Assembly (NCBI GenBank): GCA_030141605.1
Contig: JAQGDQ010000779.1
Coordinates: forward strand, 41,354-96,458
Direction: 5' to 3'
DNA: 55,105 nt
Origin: Tubiluchus corallicola
Taxonomy: Eukaryota > Priapulida > Priapulimorpha > Priapulimorphida > Tubiluchidae
Shown in pieces: positions 8,417 to 16,088 of this stretch (within the stretch, counting starts at the first letter, position 1; the number at the start of each line of letters is the position of its first letter). The translations under genes and the position numbers were made by a program. Below the pieces are notes generated by a model. The model searched no databases and was not told the DNA's origin. It saw nothing but the letters and a program-made list of their open reading frames with translations.

Positions 8417-9364
8417 ATGAAAGCAGCCATACTTAATACCGAGGCAGTAAACCGACACGGTTTTAAAATACTTACAGGTGGTATTAACCTAGAAAATTTT
8501 AAGAAGAACCCCGTAATGTATTACAATCATCTTGATTATCTCTCGCCGGTAGGTAGGTGGGAGAACGTAAGGGTGGAAAACGGGCAATTAATAGCCGATC
8601 CTGTTTTCGATACTCAAGACGACACTGGCAGAGCTGTAAGTAGAAAGTGGGATGAGGGTTTTCTTAATGCTACTAGTGTAGGTATCGTACCGCTGTTAAA
8701 AAAGAATATAGAAGGTATAGAGACGTGGATAGATAGCGAGATTTTGGAAGTATCCATTGTAGATATTCCCTCGAATCCTGAAGCCGTTAAGCTAAAAAAG
8801 GAGAATGAAAGTATCGTAAGGTTAAATTATGTGAATAGTAATATGTTAAATAAGCCCCAAAAAGTAAAAAGAGTAATGGAAAGAGAGAGCTTGCAAGAAA
8901 TAGCTAAGGCATTGGGTTTAGATAGTCAGGTGGCGGAGACAGATATATTGGCAGCTATTGAAGAACTAAAAAACGACGCCGAAAATGCGGTACAGCTCTC
9001 TAAGAAACATATTGAAAAATTGGAACAGCTTAAGAGCGAAATAGCAGGGCAGGAAGCAGCCGAGAAGCAGGAGCTTGTGGACAAAGCAGTAGAACAAGGC
9101 TTTATAAAAGAGATAGATAAAGATACTTATCTGTCATTTGAGAAGTTAGCCCTTGAGAAAGTAATAGGCGACCTTAGATCTAAAGGTAAAGAAAGCAGCT
9201 TGGCTGATTATGTGAGTGAAAAAATAACCACAACTACAGAACTGACCTTTGAGCAACTTTCAAAAACCAACCCCAGAGAGCTAAGCAGGTTAAAACAAGA
9301 GGACCCGCAAGAATACCAAAGGCTTTTTAAAGAGGAGTATGGCACAAAACCACAAAATATATAA
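8417..9364 (+). CDS. Prohead protease fused to scaffold-like domain
   Basis: About 315 residues from the chosen ATG; an in-frame TTG 33 bases upstream lies inside the promoter. The first ~140 residues resemble HK97-type/Mu-type prohead serine proteases: a start rich in K-A-A-I, then NPVMYYNHLDYLSPVGRW with a central His, and ATSVGIVPL followed by EILEVSIVDIPSNPEA, the hallmark strand and turn of the fold. The C-terminal ~150 residues are strongly helical and charged, as expected of an internal scaffold removed after capsid assembly. It is followed by the major capsid protein, the usual order. Confidence 0.75.
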   Translation: MKAAILNTEAVNRHGFKILTGGINLENFKKNPVMYYNHLDYLSPVGRWENVRVENGQLIADPVFDTQDDTGRAVSRKWDEGFLNATSVGIVPLLKKNIEGIETWIDSEILEVSIVDIPSNPEAVKLKKENESIVRLNYVNSNMLNKPQKVKRVMERESLQEIAKALGLDSQVAETDILAAIEELKNDAENAVQLSKKHIEKLEQLKSEIAGQEAAEKQELVDKAVEQGFIKEIDKDTYLSFEKLALEKVIGDLRSKGKESSLADYVSEKITTTTELTFEQLSKTNPRELSRLKQEDPQEYQRLFKEEYGTKPQNI

Positions 9365-9387
9365 AATATTTAATAGCTAAAAAAGTT

Positions 9388-10353
9388 ATGGCAGTAGAAC
9401 AAGAAATTTGGTGTCGAGATATCCTCAATTATATAGAGGATAACAACCAATTTATGCAATTCTCTGTGGATGCTTCGCCCGAAGTACTGAACGGCAAAGT
9501 GGTACATATCCCCCAAGCAGGCGCCCCTTCGGCAGTAGTAAAAAATCGTAGCACCCTACCCGGCACAGTGGTAAGGCGTGGCGATGGAGACGTTACCTAT
9601 GCACTGGACAGCTACACTGTGGATCCGACTTTGGTGCGCAATTTGGAGGATGTAGAGACCAATTATGACAAACGGCAATCTATGCTAAGAGATAACGCAG
9701 CCAATCTTACCGATATTGTGGGCGACGACTTAATGTATAAATGGGCTGTAAGCCTACCCGTAGCGGACCAGCTAGAAGCTACTGGCTCAACGGTTTCGGT
9801 AAGTATAGGAGGTTCAACGGTTTCGCTCAAAGGTCTACAGGAGAGTGACTTGATAGAAGCCGAAGCTTTTGCTAAACGTCAAAAAATGTGGAAGCGCGAT
9901 GGCTGGTATATGGCTATTGACCCCGACAACCTAAAGTCTTTGAAGTTGGAGATGAAAGATAGGTTCCATTACCGCGACACAGTAGATCTGCCTAGTGGAG
10001 TAGTTACCCGCCTGCACGGCTTTTGGATTATAGAGCGTAGCCGTGTACTTATATTAGACAATAGTGGAGCTGTAAAACCAGCGGATGCTGTTATTGTAGC
10101 TACCGATGTACCCGCTGCCTTCTTTTGGCACGATATGGCGGTAGAACGTGCTGTTGGCGATATAGTAACCTTCGATAATGAACGACGAGCTGAGTATTAT
10201 GGCGATGTGATTAGCCACGAGGTACGTATGGGTGGAAGGGCTAGACGCGGGGAAGCCATTATAGGCAATCCAAACCCCATAGGTGCACCAACGGGGACAA
10301 TAACCGTAGGTGATAATCAAGGGATAGGTGTCATTAAAATGGTGACCCCTTAG
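9388..10353 (+). CDS. Major capsid protein
   Basis: A 321-residue protein directly downstream of the protease/scaffold gene. It contains VVHIPQAGAPSAVVKNRSTLPG and a repeated acidic strand pattern, then AVERAVGDIVTFDNERRAEYYGDVISHEVRMGGRARR near the C-terminus, typical of capsid subunits of Bacteroidota Mu-like phages. No signal peptide, cysteine or enzymatic motif is visible. It should form the HK97-fold shell around the DNA packaged by the terminase and portal encoded nearby. The assignment rests mainly on order, size and fold-like strand pattern. Confidence 0.75.
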   Translation: MAVEQEIWCRDILNYIEDNNQFMQFSVDASPEVLNGKVVHIPQAGAPSAVVKNRSTLPGTVVRRGDGDVTYALDSYTVDPTLVRNLEDVETNYDKRQSMLRDNAANLTDIVGDDLMYKWAVSLPVADQLEATGSTVSVSIGGSTVSLKGLQESDLIEAEAFAKRQKMWKRDGWYMAIDPDNLKSLKLEMKDRFHYRDTVDLPSGVVTRLHGFWIIERSRVLILDNSGAVKPADAVIVATDVPAAFFWHDMAVERAVGDIVTFDNERRAEYYGDVISHEVRMGGRARRGEAIIGNPNPIGAPTGTITVGDNQGIGVIKMVTP

Positions 10354-10355
10354 GT

Positions 10356-10446
10356 TTTAAGATAAAAGATAAGAGATAAGAGATAAAAGATTTAATAAGA
10401 TAAGAGATAAGAGAGAAAAGAGAAAAGATTTAATAAGAGATAAGAG
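10356..10446 (+). repeat. Purine-rich intergenic repeat
   Basis: The spacer after the capsid gene is built of imperfect copies of AAGATAAGAGATAAGAGATA and AAAGATTTAATAAG with no C or G pairs able to form a strong stem. The same strings occur, in complement or in part, at 5,648-5,685 and 15,210-15,390. Confidence 0.6.
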
Positions 10447-10658
10447 ATAAAAATGAAAAGATAGAGGCACTTAATGCAGATGAAGTAAAAGTATTAGGCG
10501 AGGAGAAAGGAATAGGTTATATGGAACCACTCAAATAGGCACAGTTACACGCTCTTTGTAAAGAGCTTGAAATAGAGATTAAAGCAGGTATTAACAACTT
10601 GCAGTATGTAGAACAAATAAAAACAAAACTTTATGGCACTTCCCAAAGTAACGATTAA
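10447..10658 (+). pseudogene. Small HeH/SAP-like head protein remnant with in-frame TAG and no start
   Basis: A single frame runs from a stop inside the purine repeat to 10,658. It encodes a short acidic helix region (EALNADEVKVLGEEKG), then TAG after MEPLK, and then in the same frame AQLHALCKELEIEIKAGINN and a final helix. The second part resembles the small HeH/SAP-like helix-extended-loop-helix fold often encoded between capsid and tail genes. It has no usable start codon and overlaps the sheath start by 26 bases. I read it as a broken small gene, although amber suppression cannot be excluded from sequence alone. Confidence 0.5.
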
Positions 10659-11847
10659 CAAGCTCAATGGAGCATTAGGAGGCGTAACTCCTCTCAACGA
10701 TGGCGAGGCAGGTATTATTATAAGCGTACCCGAGCTGCCCTCTACGGGCATTACCGACCCATTTGCGATTGGAACGCCTAAAACTATTACTTCTCTGCAA
10801 GATGTAATAGATAGGGGTATTACAGCTGATTACGATGCCGACCCCGACGGAGTTGGAACTTACGACCCTATTAATGTGTATAGACACTTTAAGGAGTTTT
10901 TCGACACGGCAGGAGCATCTGGTCCTGTGCTACACGTACTGTTTGTAGCCGACACCGTTTCGCTCGAAGGTATGCTAGATACAGGCAATCAGTTTGCTAC
11001 TAAGTTATTAGATTTTGCTGACACGATTAAACTACTGGGCGTAGCTCGCAACCCTGCAAGTGCCTATACGCCTACCGTTACCGATGGTATAGACAAGGAT
11101 GCTTACGATGCACTGGTAACAGGGCAAGCATTAGCCAATCAATATCAAGCGATCCCGCAGCCTGTGCAGATACTTATTGAAGGGCGCAGTTTCGACGGCA
11201 CACCTGCCAACCTCAAAGATCTTAGGCAACAAACCGAAAACCACTGTTCTATTGTATTAGGAGGTAGCAAGGAGGACGATAGTGCTTCTGTGGCATTGGC
11301 TCTTGGGCGCTTGGCAGCTATACCCGTGCAGCGTAAGCTTAGCCGTGTGCAGGATGGAGCTTTGCCTATCACTACAGCTTATTACAACAGTTCAACACTT
11401 GTAGAAGAACAGTCGCAAGCCTATCAAGGACTTATACACGATGCAGGTTTTGTAACACTATGCACCATACCAAGATTGGGGGGCTTCTTCTTCTCTGACG
11501 ACCCTACTGCTACTGGAGCAAGTGACGACTACAATATCATAGCACGCCATCGTATAATCAAAAAGATGATAATAATCGCTTACGATACTTACGTGCGAGA
11601 TTTGAACGATGAAGTAGTTGCAGCCGAAGGCGGAACATTGCCCGATGCCGTAGCAGCCGACATCAAAGCGCGGGTAGAACGTGCTATTGAGCAAACAATG
11701 GTAGTCCCTGGCGAACTGTCAGCTGTAAGGGCTGATGTAGATCCCAGCCAAAATGTAGTAAGCACAGGCGAGATACGCATACAGCTATTTGGACGTCCCG
11801 TTGGCTACACACAATTTATAAATGTAGATTTAGGATTCGAACTTTAA
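10633..11847 (+). CDS. Contractile tail sheath protein
   Basis: A 404-residue protein opening with KVTINKLNGALGGVTPLNDGEAGIIISVP, close to the DUF2586-type sheath proteins of Bacteroidota phages. The middle (TIKLLGVARNPAS, VTLCTIPRLGGFFFSDDPTATG) and the C-terminus (DVDPSQNVVSTGEIRIQLFGRPVGYTQFINVDLGF) match the conserved inner domain that contacts the tube and neighbouring subunits. It is followed by the tube gene, the usual pair. The sheath contracts to drive the tube through the cell envelope. No defects are seen. Confidence 0.8.
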   Translation: MALPKVTINKLNGALGGVTPLNDGEAGIIISVPELPSTGITDPFAIGTPKTITSLQDVIDRGITADYDADPDGVGTYDPINVYRHFKEFFDTAGASGPVLHVLFVADTVSLEGMLDTGNQFATKLLDFADTIKLLGVARNPASAYTPTVTDGIDKDAYDALVTGQALANQYQAIPQPVQILIEGRSFDGTPANLKDLRQQTENHCSIVLGGSKEDDSASVALALGRLAAIPVQRKLSRVQDGALPITTAYYNSSTLVEEQSQAYQGLIHDAGFVTLCTIPRLGGFFFSDDPTATGASDDYNIIARHRIIKKMIIIAYDTYVRDLNDEVVAAEGGTLPDAVAADIKARVERAIEQTMVVPGELSAVRADVDPSQNVVSTGEIRIQLFGRPVGYTQFINVDLGFEL

Positions 11848-11863
11848 TTTTAATAAAAAAATT

Positions 11864-12292
11864 ATGGCAGCATTTAACAGTAAACAATATTCTTGGGCTA
11901 ATGTTACAGTAGTACTTGGCAAGAGAGATATAGTAGGTATTAGAGGTGTAAAATACACTACTTCACAGGAGAAAGATTATTTACGCGGCATAGGAAACCG
12001 ACCCTTAGCCATCCAAAGCGGTAATATCAGTGTGGAGGGCAGCATTACACTTTTGCAGAGTGAGCTGGAATTTATTATATCGGCTTCAAACTCAGCAGGT
12101 TTTCAAGAACTTACCCAAGCACAGTGGGACATAGCTGTTGCCTACACACCCGGCAATGGTGAGACAGGATCTCCGCTTACCAAAATAATCAAAGGGGTTG
12201 AGTTTGAAAGCTATGAAGAGGGTATGGAGCAAGGCGACTTGAATATGGAAGTAGAGTTAAATTTTAAAGCAATTGAAGTCAAACAAGTATAA
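11864..12292 (+). CDS. Tail tube protein
   Basis: A 142-residue protein 16 bases after the sheath stop. It has the beta-rich pattern of tube proteins: TVVLGKRDIVGIRGVKY, then a long hydrophobic strand and the C-terminal strand EQGDLNMEVELNFKAIEVKQ. Length fits the 130-180 residue tube family of contractile phages. It would stack as hexamers inside the sheath, with length set by the tape measure protein downstream. Confidence 0.75.
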   Translation: MAAFNSKQYSWANVTVVLGKRDIVGIRGVKYTTSQEKDYLRGIGNRPLAIQSGNISVEGSITLLQSELEFIISASNSAGFQELTQAQWDIAVAYTPGNGETGSPLTKIIKGVEFESYEEGMEQGDLNMEVELNFKAIEVKQV

Positions 12293-12302
12293 GTAAAAAA
12301 TT

Positions 12303-12599
12303 ATGACAAAAAAGATAAGCAAAGAGCAGATAGAAAAGCTCAAAGAACAACACGGAGAAATATTTAAAATAGAGGTAGAAGAAAAATGGTGTGTTCTTAA
12401 AAAAATGGATAGGCAAACACTTTCTTATGTTGTTGCTAATATGAGCCAAGACCCGCTTAATACTACTATGTTCGTAATTAAAAAATGTTTTGTAGCAGGC
12501 GATGAGTCTTTTAAGCAAGATGCAGAGCTACATCTCGCAGCTGTAGGAGCGGTCCAAGAAATGATTAATGTTCGTGAAGGGCAGCTGGTAAAGTTGTAA
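12303..12599 (+). CDS. Tail assembly chaperone, N-terminal frame
   Basis: A 98-residue protein between tube and tape measure, the place of the G/gp41-type tail assembly chaperone in nearly all long-tailed phages. It is mostly helical (QIEKLKEQHGEIFKIEVEEKWCVLKKMDRQ). The frame ends with TAA at 12,597 while the -1 frame is open from 12,578 to 12,760 and has no start codon. This is the classical arrangement for a frameshifted G-GT pair. The chaperone would coat the tape measure protein during tail assembly. Confidence 0.65.
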   Translation: MTKKISKEQIEKLKEQHGEIFKIEVEEKWCVLKKMDRQTLSYVVANMSQDPLNTTMFVIKKCFVAGDESFKQDAELHLAAVGAVQEMINVREGQLVKL

Positions 12600-12760
12600 G
12601 GTCGTATAAGGGTACGCCACAGGAAAATTGGCTGCTCTATGTAGACACCCTTATGCGACGACATCTACACACTAGCACTGATAATTTTAGTGATAACGAA
12701 TGGGCATTACGTTTCGCCCAACTACAACACATTTTAAAGCAGGAAGCAAAAACAAAGTAA
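12578..12760 (+). CDS. Tail assembly chaperone -1 frame extension (GT-like)
   Basis: An open frame in -1 register to the preceding chaperone gene, running to TAA at 12,758-12,760. It encodes about 60 residues, including ENWLLYVDTLMRRHLH and NEWALRFAQLQHILKQEAK. There is no ATG, GTG or TTG near its beginning; the first ATG is about 27 codons inside. The overlap with the zero frame is only ~19 bases and holds no standard X-XXY-YYZ heptamer. Expression therefore needs an unusual slip, re-initiation, or the gene is damaged. The tape measure starts 11 bases later. Confidence 0.5.
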   Translation, partial: RAAGKVVRSYKGTPQENWLLYVDTLMRRHLHTSTDNFSDNEWALRFAQLQHILKQEAKTK

Positions 12761-12771
12761 CTATTTAAAAG

Positions 12772-15210
12772 ATGGCCGATGTTTTAATTTTAGATATAAA
12801 AGACGCTGTAAGTCCGAAGTTTCGCAAACTACAAAAGTCTGTAGAGTCTGGACTGGGCAGTATATCTAAAAAAACATCGGTTTTTCAGGAAAAAATAACT
12901 GGAACAACAACCCCAATAACGAAGCTCCAGACAAAGTTAGAAGAGCTAAGTGTAAAAAGGGATAAGGCGTTTTCGCACGGAGAAATTTCTAAGTTTAGTC
13001 TTGAGTTTCGCAAACTACAAAAGTCTGTAGAGTCTGGACTGGGCAGTATATCTGAAAAAACATCGGTTTTTCAGGAAAAAATAACTGGAACAACAACCCC
13101 AATAACGAAGCTCCAGACAAAGTTAGAAGAGCTAAGTGTAAAAAGGGATAAGGCGTTTTCGCACGGAGAAATTTCTAAGTTTAGTCTTGAGTTTCGCAAA
13201 CTACAAAAGTCTGTAGAGTCTGGACTGGGCAGTATATCTAAAAAAACATCGGTTTTTCAGGAAAAAGTAACTGGAACAACAACCCCAATAACGAAGCTCC
13301 AGACAAAGTTAGAAGAGCTAAGTGTAAAAAGGGATAAGGCGTTTTCGCACGGAGAAATTTCTAAGTTTAGTCTTGAGTTTCGCAAACTACAAAAGTCTGT
13401 AGAGTCTGGACTGGGCAGTATATCTAAAAAAACATCGGTTTTTCAGGAAAAAGTAACTGGAACAACAACCCCAATAACGAAGCTCCAGACAAAGTTAGAA
13501 GAGCTAAGTGTAAAAAGGGATAAGGCGTTTTCGCACGGAGAAATTTCTAAGTTTAGTCTTGAGTTTCGCAAGACAGAGGAACAACTCAATCGCCTAAAGA
13601 ATCTGCCGCCACAATCTACTGTTACTCGCCTAAAACAGATGACGACAGGTCTTGGTGGTTTTATTGGTGTAGCTTCTGGATTAGTTATTGTACGCGACAG
13701 CTGGAAGAAATACGGGGAGCAAGTCAGTGCTGTAGCTAATGTGAAGGCTGGGTTAATAAGTACAAACCAAGCAGCAGGGCGTTCGCTAGAAGAGCTTAAG
13801 GAGCAAGCTTCACAATTACAGTCTAAAACATTATTTGGAGATGAATCCATTTTACAAGGTGTTACGGCACAGATGCTTACTTTCACAAAAGTAACGGGCA
13901 GCCAGTTTGACCGTGTGCAAAAAACAGTTTTAGATGTTACCTCTAAGCTAAAAGGCACAAAAGCTACTAGCGAAGATCTTCGCATCACCTCTATTATGCT
14001 GGGGAAAGCTCTTAACGACCCTGTAAAAAACTTATCAGCACTATCTGGAGCAGGTATTCAATTCTCACAACAGCAAATAGGCCTTATTAAACAACTTACA
14101 GAAAGCAACCAGATAGCACAGGCTCAATCTCTTATATTAGACAAACTTGGGAAGCAGTATGGAGGTACAGCAGAGGCATTGGCACAAACCGATGTAGGTG
14201 CTATGATGCAGTTCCAAAATACGATAGGCGACATTCAGGAAAGTATAGTGGAGGGGCTAATGCCCGTTTTGAGCCCTTTGGGGCAAGAAATAGCTAAAAT
14301 AGCTACTTTCTTTTTAGGAAACGCAGAGGGAATAGAAAAGATAATCCCCATTGCTTTTAAATTATTAGAGGTTTGGAAGGGTTACAAAATTATAGCCCCT
14401 ATCTTACATAGCATAGCCACCGCGCAAGGCAGGCAGCTACTACTGGCTAAATTACAACACGCGTGGACGCTCCTTGTGGCAGGTGTAACCAAAATTTGGA
14501 CAGCTGCACAGTGGCTATTAAATATAGCTTTAAAAGCTAACCCCGTAGGGATAATCATTGCTGCTATAGCTGTCTTAGTTGGGCTTGTTGTTTTAGTTAT
14601 AAAAAAGTGGGATGAATGGGGTGCTGCGCTAAGTTTATTTATGGGTCCCTTAGGGTTTGTTATATCACTTATTCAGTCATTTAGGCGAAATTGGGACAAA
14701 GTTAAAAAGGCTTTTGCGGATGGGGGTATTTTGAATGGCATTAAACAGATAGGTATCACCCTCTTAGATGCTCTGCTGGAACCTCTGCAGAAGTTTTTAG
14801 GCCTCCTTTCAAGAATACCGGGTTTAGGCAAATTAGCTGCAAAGGGAGAAGGTTTTATTAAAAATATGCGAGAAAAGCTTGGCGTCGACGTCGAAGCTGA
14901 AGTAAAGAAGGAAGCAAAAACGGAAGAAGAAAGGGAAGAAAACGTTCCAGAATTTTTCGAAGAAGCAGGAGCAGGAGCAACAGCTGATATGTCAGCAACC
15001 ACACCTGCTACTGTGCAAAGTGGTATAGAAGCGATACATGGGGGAGGTAAAAAAACAACAAATATAAATGTAAGTATCAATAATTTAGTAAACGAACTAA
15101 AAATACTACCCCAAACATTGCAAGAAGGAGTAGAAGAGATGCGAGAAAAGATAGAGCAGACATTGATAGAAACACTTAACGGTATTAATCAAATACAAAC
15201 CACTAATTAA
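12772..15210 (+). CDS. Tape measure protein with four 62-residue tandem repeats
   Basis: An 812-residue protein that sets tail length. Residues 1-16 are unique. Residues 17-264 are four near-identical copies of a 62-residue helical unit starting FRKLQKSVESGLGSI. Then comes a tape-measure core (about 280-560, with ASQLQSKTLFGDESILQGV and a GALNDPVKNLSALSGAG-like stretch) found in Mu-like TMPs. A hydrophobic segment NPVGIIIAAIAVLVGLVV lies near 590-612, and an acidic helical tail follows. The hydrophobic segment fits the known ability of tape measures to enter the inner membrane during infection. The repeat copies differ at only two positions, Lys/Glu and Ile/Val. Confidence 0.85.
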   Translation: MADVLILDIKDAVSPKFRKLQKSVESGLGSISKKTSVFQEKITGTTTPITKLQTKLEELSVKRDKAFSHGEISKFSLEFRKLQKSVESGLGSISEKTSVFQEKITGTTTPITKLQTKLEELSVKRDKAFSHGEISKFSLEFRKLQKSVESGLGSISKKTSVFQEKVTGTTTPITKLQTKLEELSVKRDKAFSHGEISKFSLEFRKLQKSVESGLGSISKKTSVFQEKVTGTTTPITKLQTKLEELSVKRDKAFSHGEISKFSLEFRKTEEQLNRLKNLPPQSTVTRLKQMTTGLGGFIGVASGLVIVRDSWKKYGEQVSAVANVKAGLISTNQAAGRSLEELKEQASQLQSKTLFGDESILQGVTAQMLTFTKVTGSQFDRVQKTVLDVTSKLKGTKATSEDLRITSIMLGKALNDPVKNLSALSGAGIQFSQQQIGLIKQLTESNQIAQAQSLILDKLGKQYGGTAEALAQTDVGAMMQFQNTIGDIQESIVEGLMPVLSPLGQEIAKIATFFLGNAEGIEKIIPIAFKLLEVWKGYKIIAPILHSIATAQGRQLLLAKLQHAWTLLVAGVTKIWTAAQWLLNIALKANPVGIIIAAIAVLVGLVVLVIKKWDEWGAALSLFMGPLGFVISLIQSFRRNWDKVKKAFADGGILNGIKQIGITLLDALLEPLQKFLGLLSRIPGLGKLAAKGEGFIKNMREKLGVDVEAEVKKEAKTEEEREENVPEFFEEAGAGATADMSATTPATVQSGIEAIHGGGKKTTNINVSINNLVNELKILPQTLQEGVEEMREKIEQTLIETLNGINQIQTTN
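12820..13563 (+). repeat. 186-bp tandem repeat x4 inside tape measure gene
   Basis: Units begin at 12,820, 13,006, 13,192 and 13,378 (exact 186-bp period, 62 codons). Copies are almost identical at DNA level: AAA/GAA and ATA/GTA changes are the only differences seen. The array ends at 13,564 where CGCAAG departs from CGCAAACTAC. Identity this high indicates recent expansion by recombination or slippage. Confidence 0.95.
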
Positions 15211-15410
15211 GATGAAAGATGAAAGGTGAAAGGTGTTTTCATCTTTTAGTTTTTAATTTTTCTCTTATTAAATCTTTTAGTTTTTAATTTTTAACTTGCT
15301 AAAATGACCATGCGCCCACTAATTAAGATAAGAGATAATAGAGAGAAGATAAAAACTGCTTTCATCTTTTAGTTTTTAACTTTTAACTTACTAAAATGAC
15401 CATACGCCCA
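15198..15410 (+). repeat. Tandemly duplicated leader and gene start
   Basis: Two copies of a ~95-120 bp block: CCACTAATTAAGAT, a purine stretch, TTTCATCTTTTAGTTTTTAA, an AT-rich stretch, and then AAAATGACCATRCGCCCAC. The first copy's ATG (15,304) leads to a 22-codon dead-end frame ending TAG at ~15,370. The second copy's ATG (15,396) is the true start of the next gene. The first copy therefore supplies a decoy start and leader. Confidence 0.75.
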
Positions 15411-15980
15411 CCAGATAAAAACGTAATAGGACTAAGTGTGTTATATGCTAAGTTTTTTGGAGCTCCTTACGGAAAGTTGCAAACCCCAAATTACGACACG
15501 AGTGGCTACACAGGTTTTGATCTTTCAGCTTTTGATTCTACTACATTCAACGGTGTTCAGCTATTTGCCCCTGTCAAAATAGGCGACCTACAGCTACCTA
15601 ACGAGCCGCTTATTTCGTTTAGCAAACATAATGAAATAGTCAGTACACAACTCACAGGGACTCGTAGAGCAGGTAGTGTAAAAGAGATAATAGGACAGAC
15701 CGATTGGCAGATAGAGATCAAGGGCATAGTGCTCAACCCCATCAACCCTATACGCTATCCGCGCGAAGAAGTCAGAGCTATACGCGAGTTATTCGACAGT
15801 ACAGCTAGCACTGGCAGCCTTAGCATAACCAACCCAATTTGCGAGCTGCTTGATATAACAAACGTAGTAATCACTGATATTAACTTCCCGCAAATGGAAG
15901 GGATACAACATGCTCAAGCCTATACTATGAAATTAATAAGTGATGAAGATTTTGTGCTGACAGAAATAGATAGTAATTGA
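15396..15980 (+). CDS. Tail protein, DUF6046-like
   Basis: A 194-residue protein downstream of the tape measure. The text NEPLISFSKHNEIVSTQLTGTRRAGSVKEIIG followed by DWQIEIKGI resembles the DUF6046 family of Bacteroidota phages, which lies between tape measure and baseplate or portal modules. It probably helps join tube and baseplate, as LysM-type or DNA circulation proteins do in other phages. The fold appears mostly beta. The start is the second of two duplicated ATGACCAT sites, chosen because only this one opens the long frame. Confidence 0.65.
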   Translation: MTIRPPDKNVIGLSVLYAKFFGAPYGKLQTPNYDTSGYTGFDLSAFDSTTFNGVQLFAPVKIGDLQLPNEPLISFSKHNEIVSTQLTGTRRAGSVKEIIGQTDWQIEIKGIVLNPINPIRYPREEVRAIRELFDSTASTGSLSITNPICELLDITNVVITDINFPQMEGIQHAQAYTMKLISDEDFVLTEIDSN

Positions 15981-15996
15981 TAGAAAAACAGCGGAT

Positions 15997-16077
15997 ATGA
16001 GTTTTATAAATAAAACAGATATAACAAAATAAATACTAGTAGATGAGCTAGACCAAGTAACACGTGGCGACGACTAA
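15997..16077 (+). pseudogene. Remnant of small head gene, gp36/DUF1320-like start, in-frame TAA
   Basis: Reading from ATG 15,997 gives MSFINKTDITK, then TAA, then in the same frame ILVDELDQVTRGDD and a second stop at 16,075. The pattern of an aromatic-Ile start followed by an acidic helix ending in LTxG/VTRGD is that of the N-terminus of Mu gp36-like (DUF1320) head-tail connectors, which are normally ~140 residues. Only the first ~26 codons survive, so I infer deletion of the rest. The identification is tentative because the fragment is so short. Confidence 0.4.
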
Positions 16078-16088
16078 AAGAGACAATT

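Noticed and set aside
13443-13988. 181-codon minus frame inside the tape measure gene
   Set aside because: Antisense shadow of the repeats and core; no homology and the opposite strand is a clear gene.
15304-15372. 22-codon frame starting ATGACCATGCGC
   Set aside because: It is the duplicated start of the next gene running into a stop; a decoy and not a gene.
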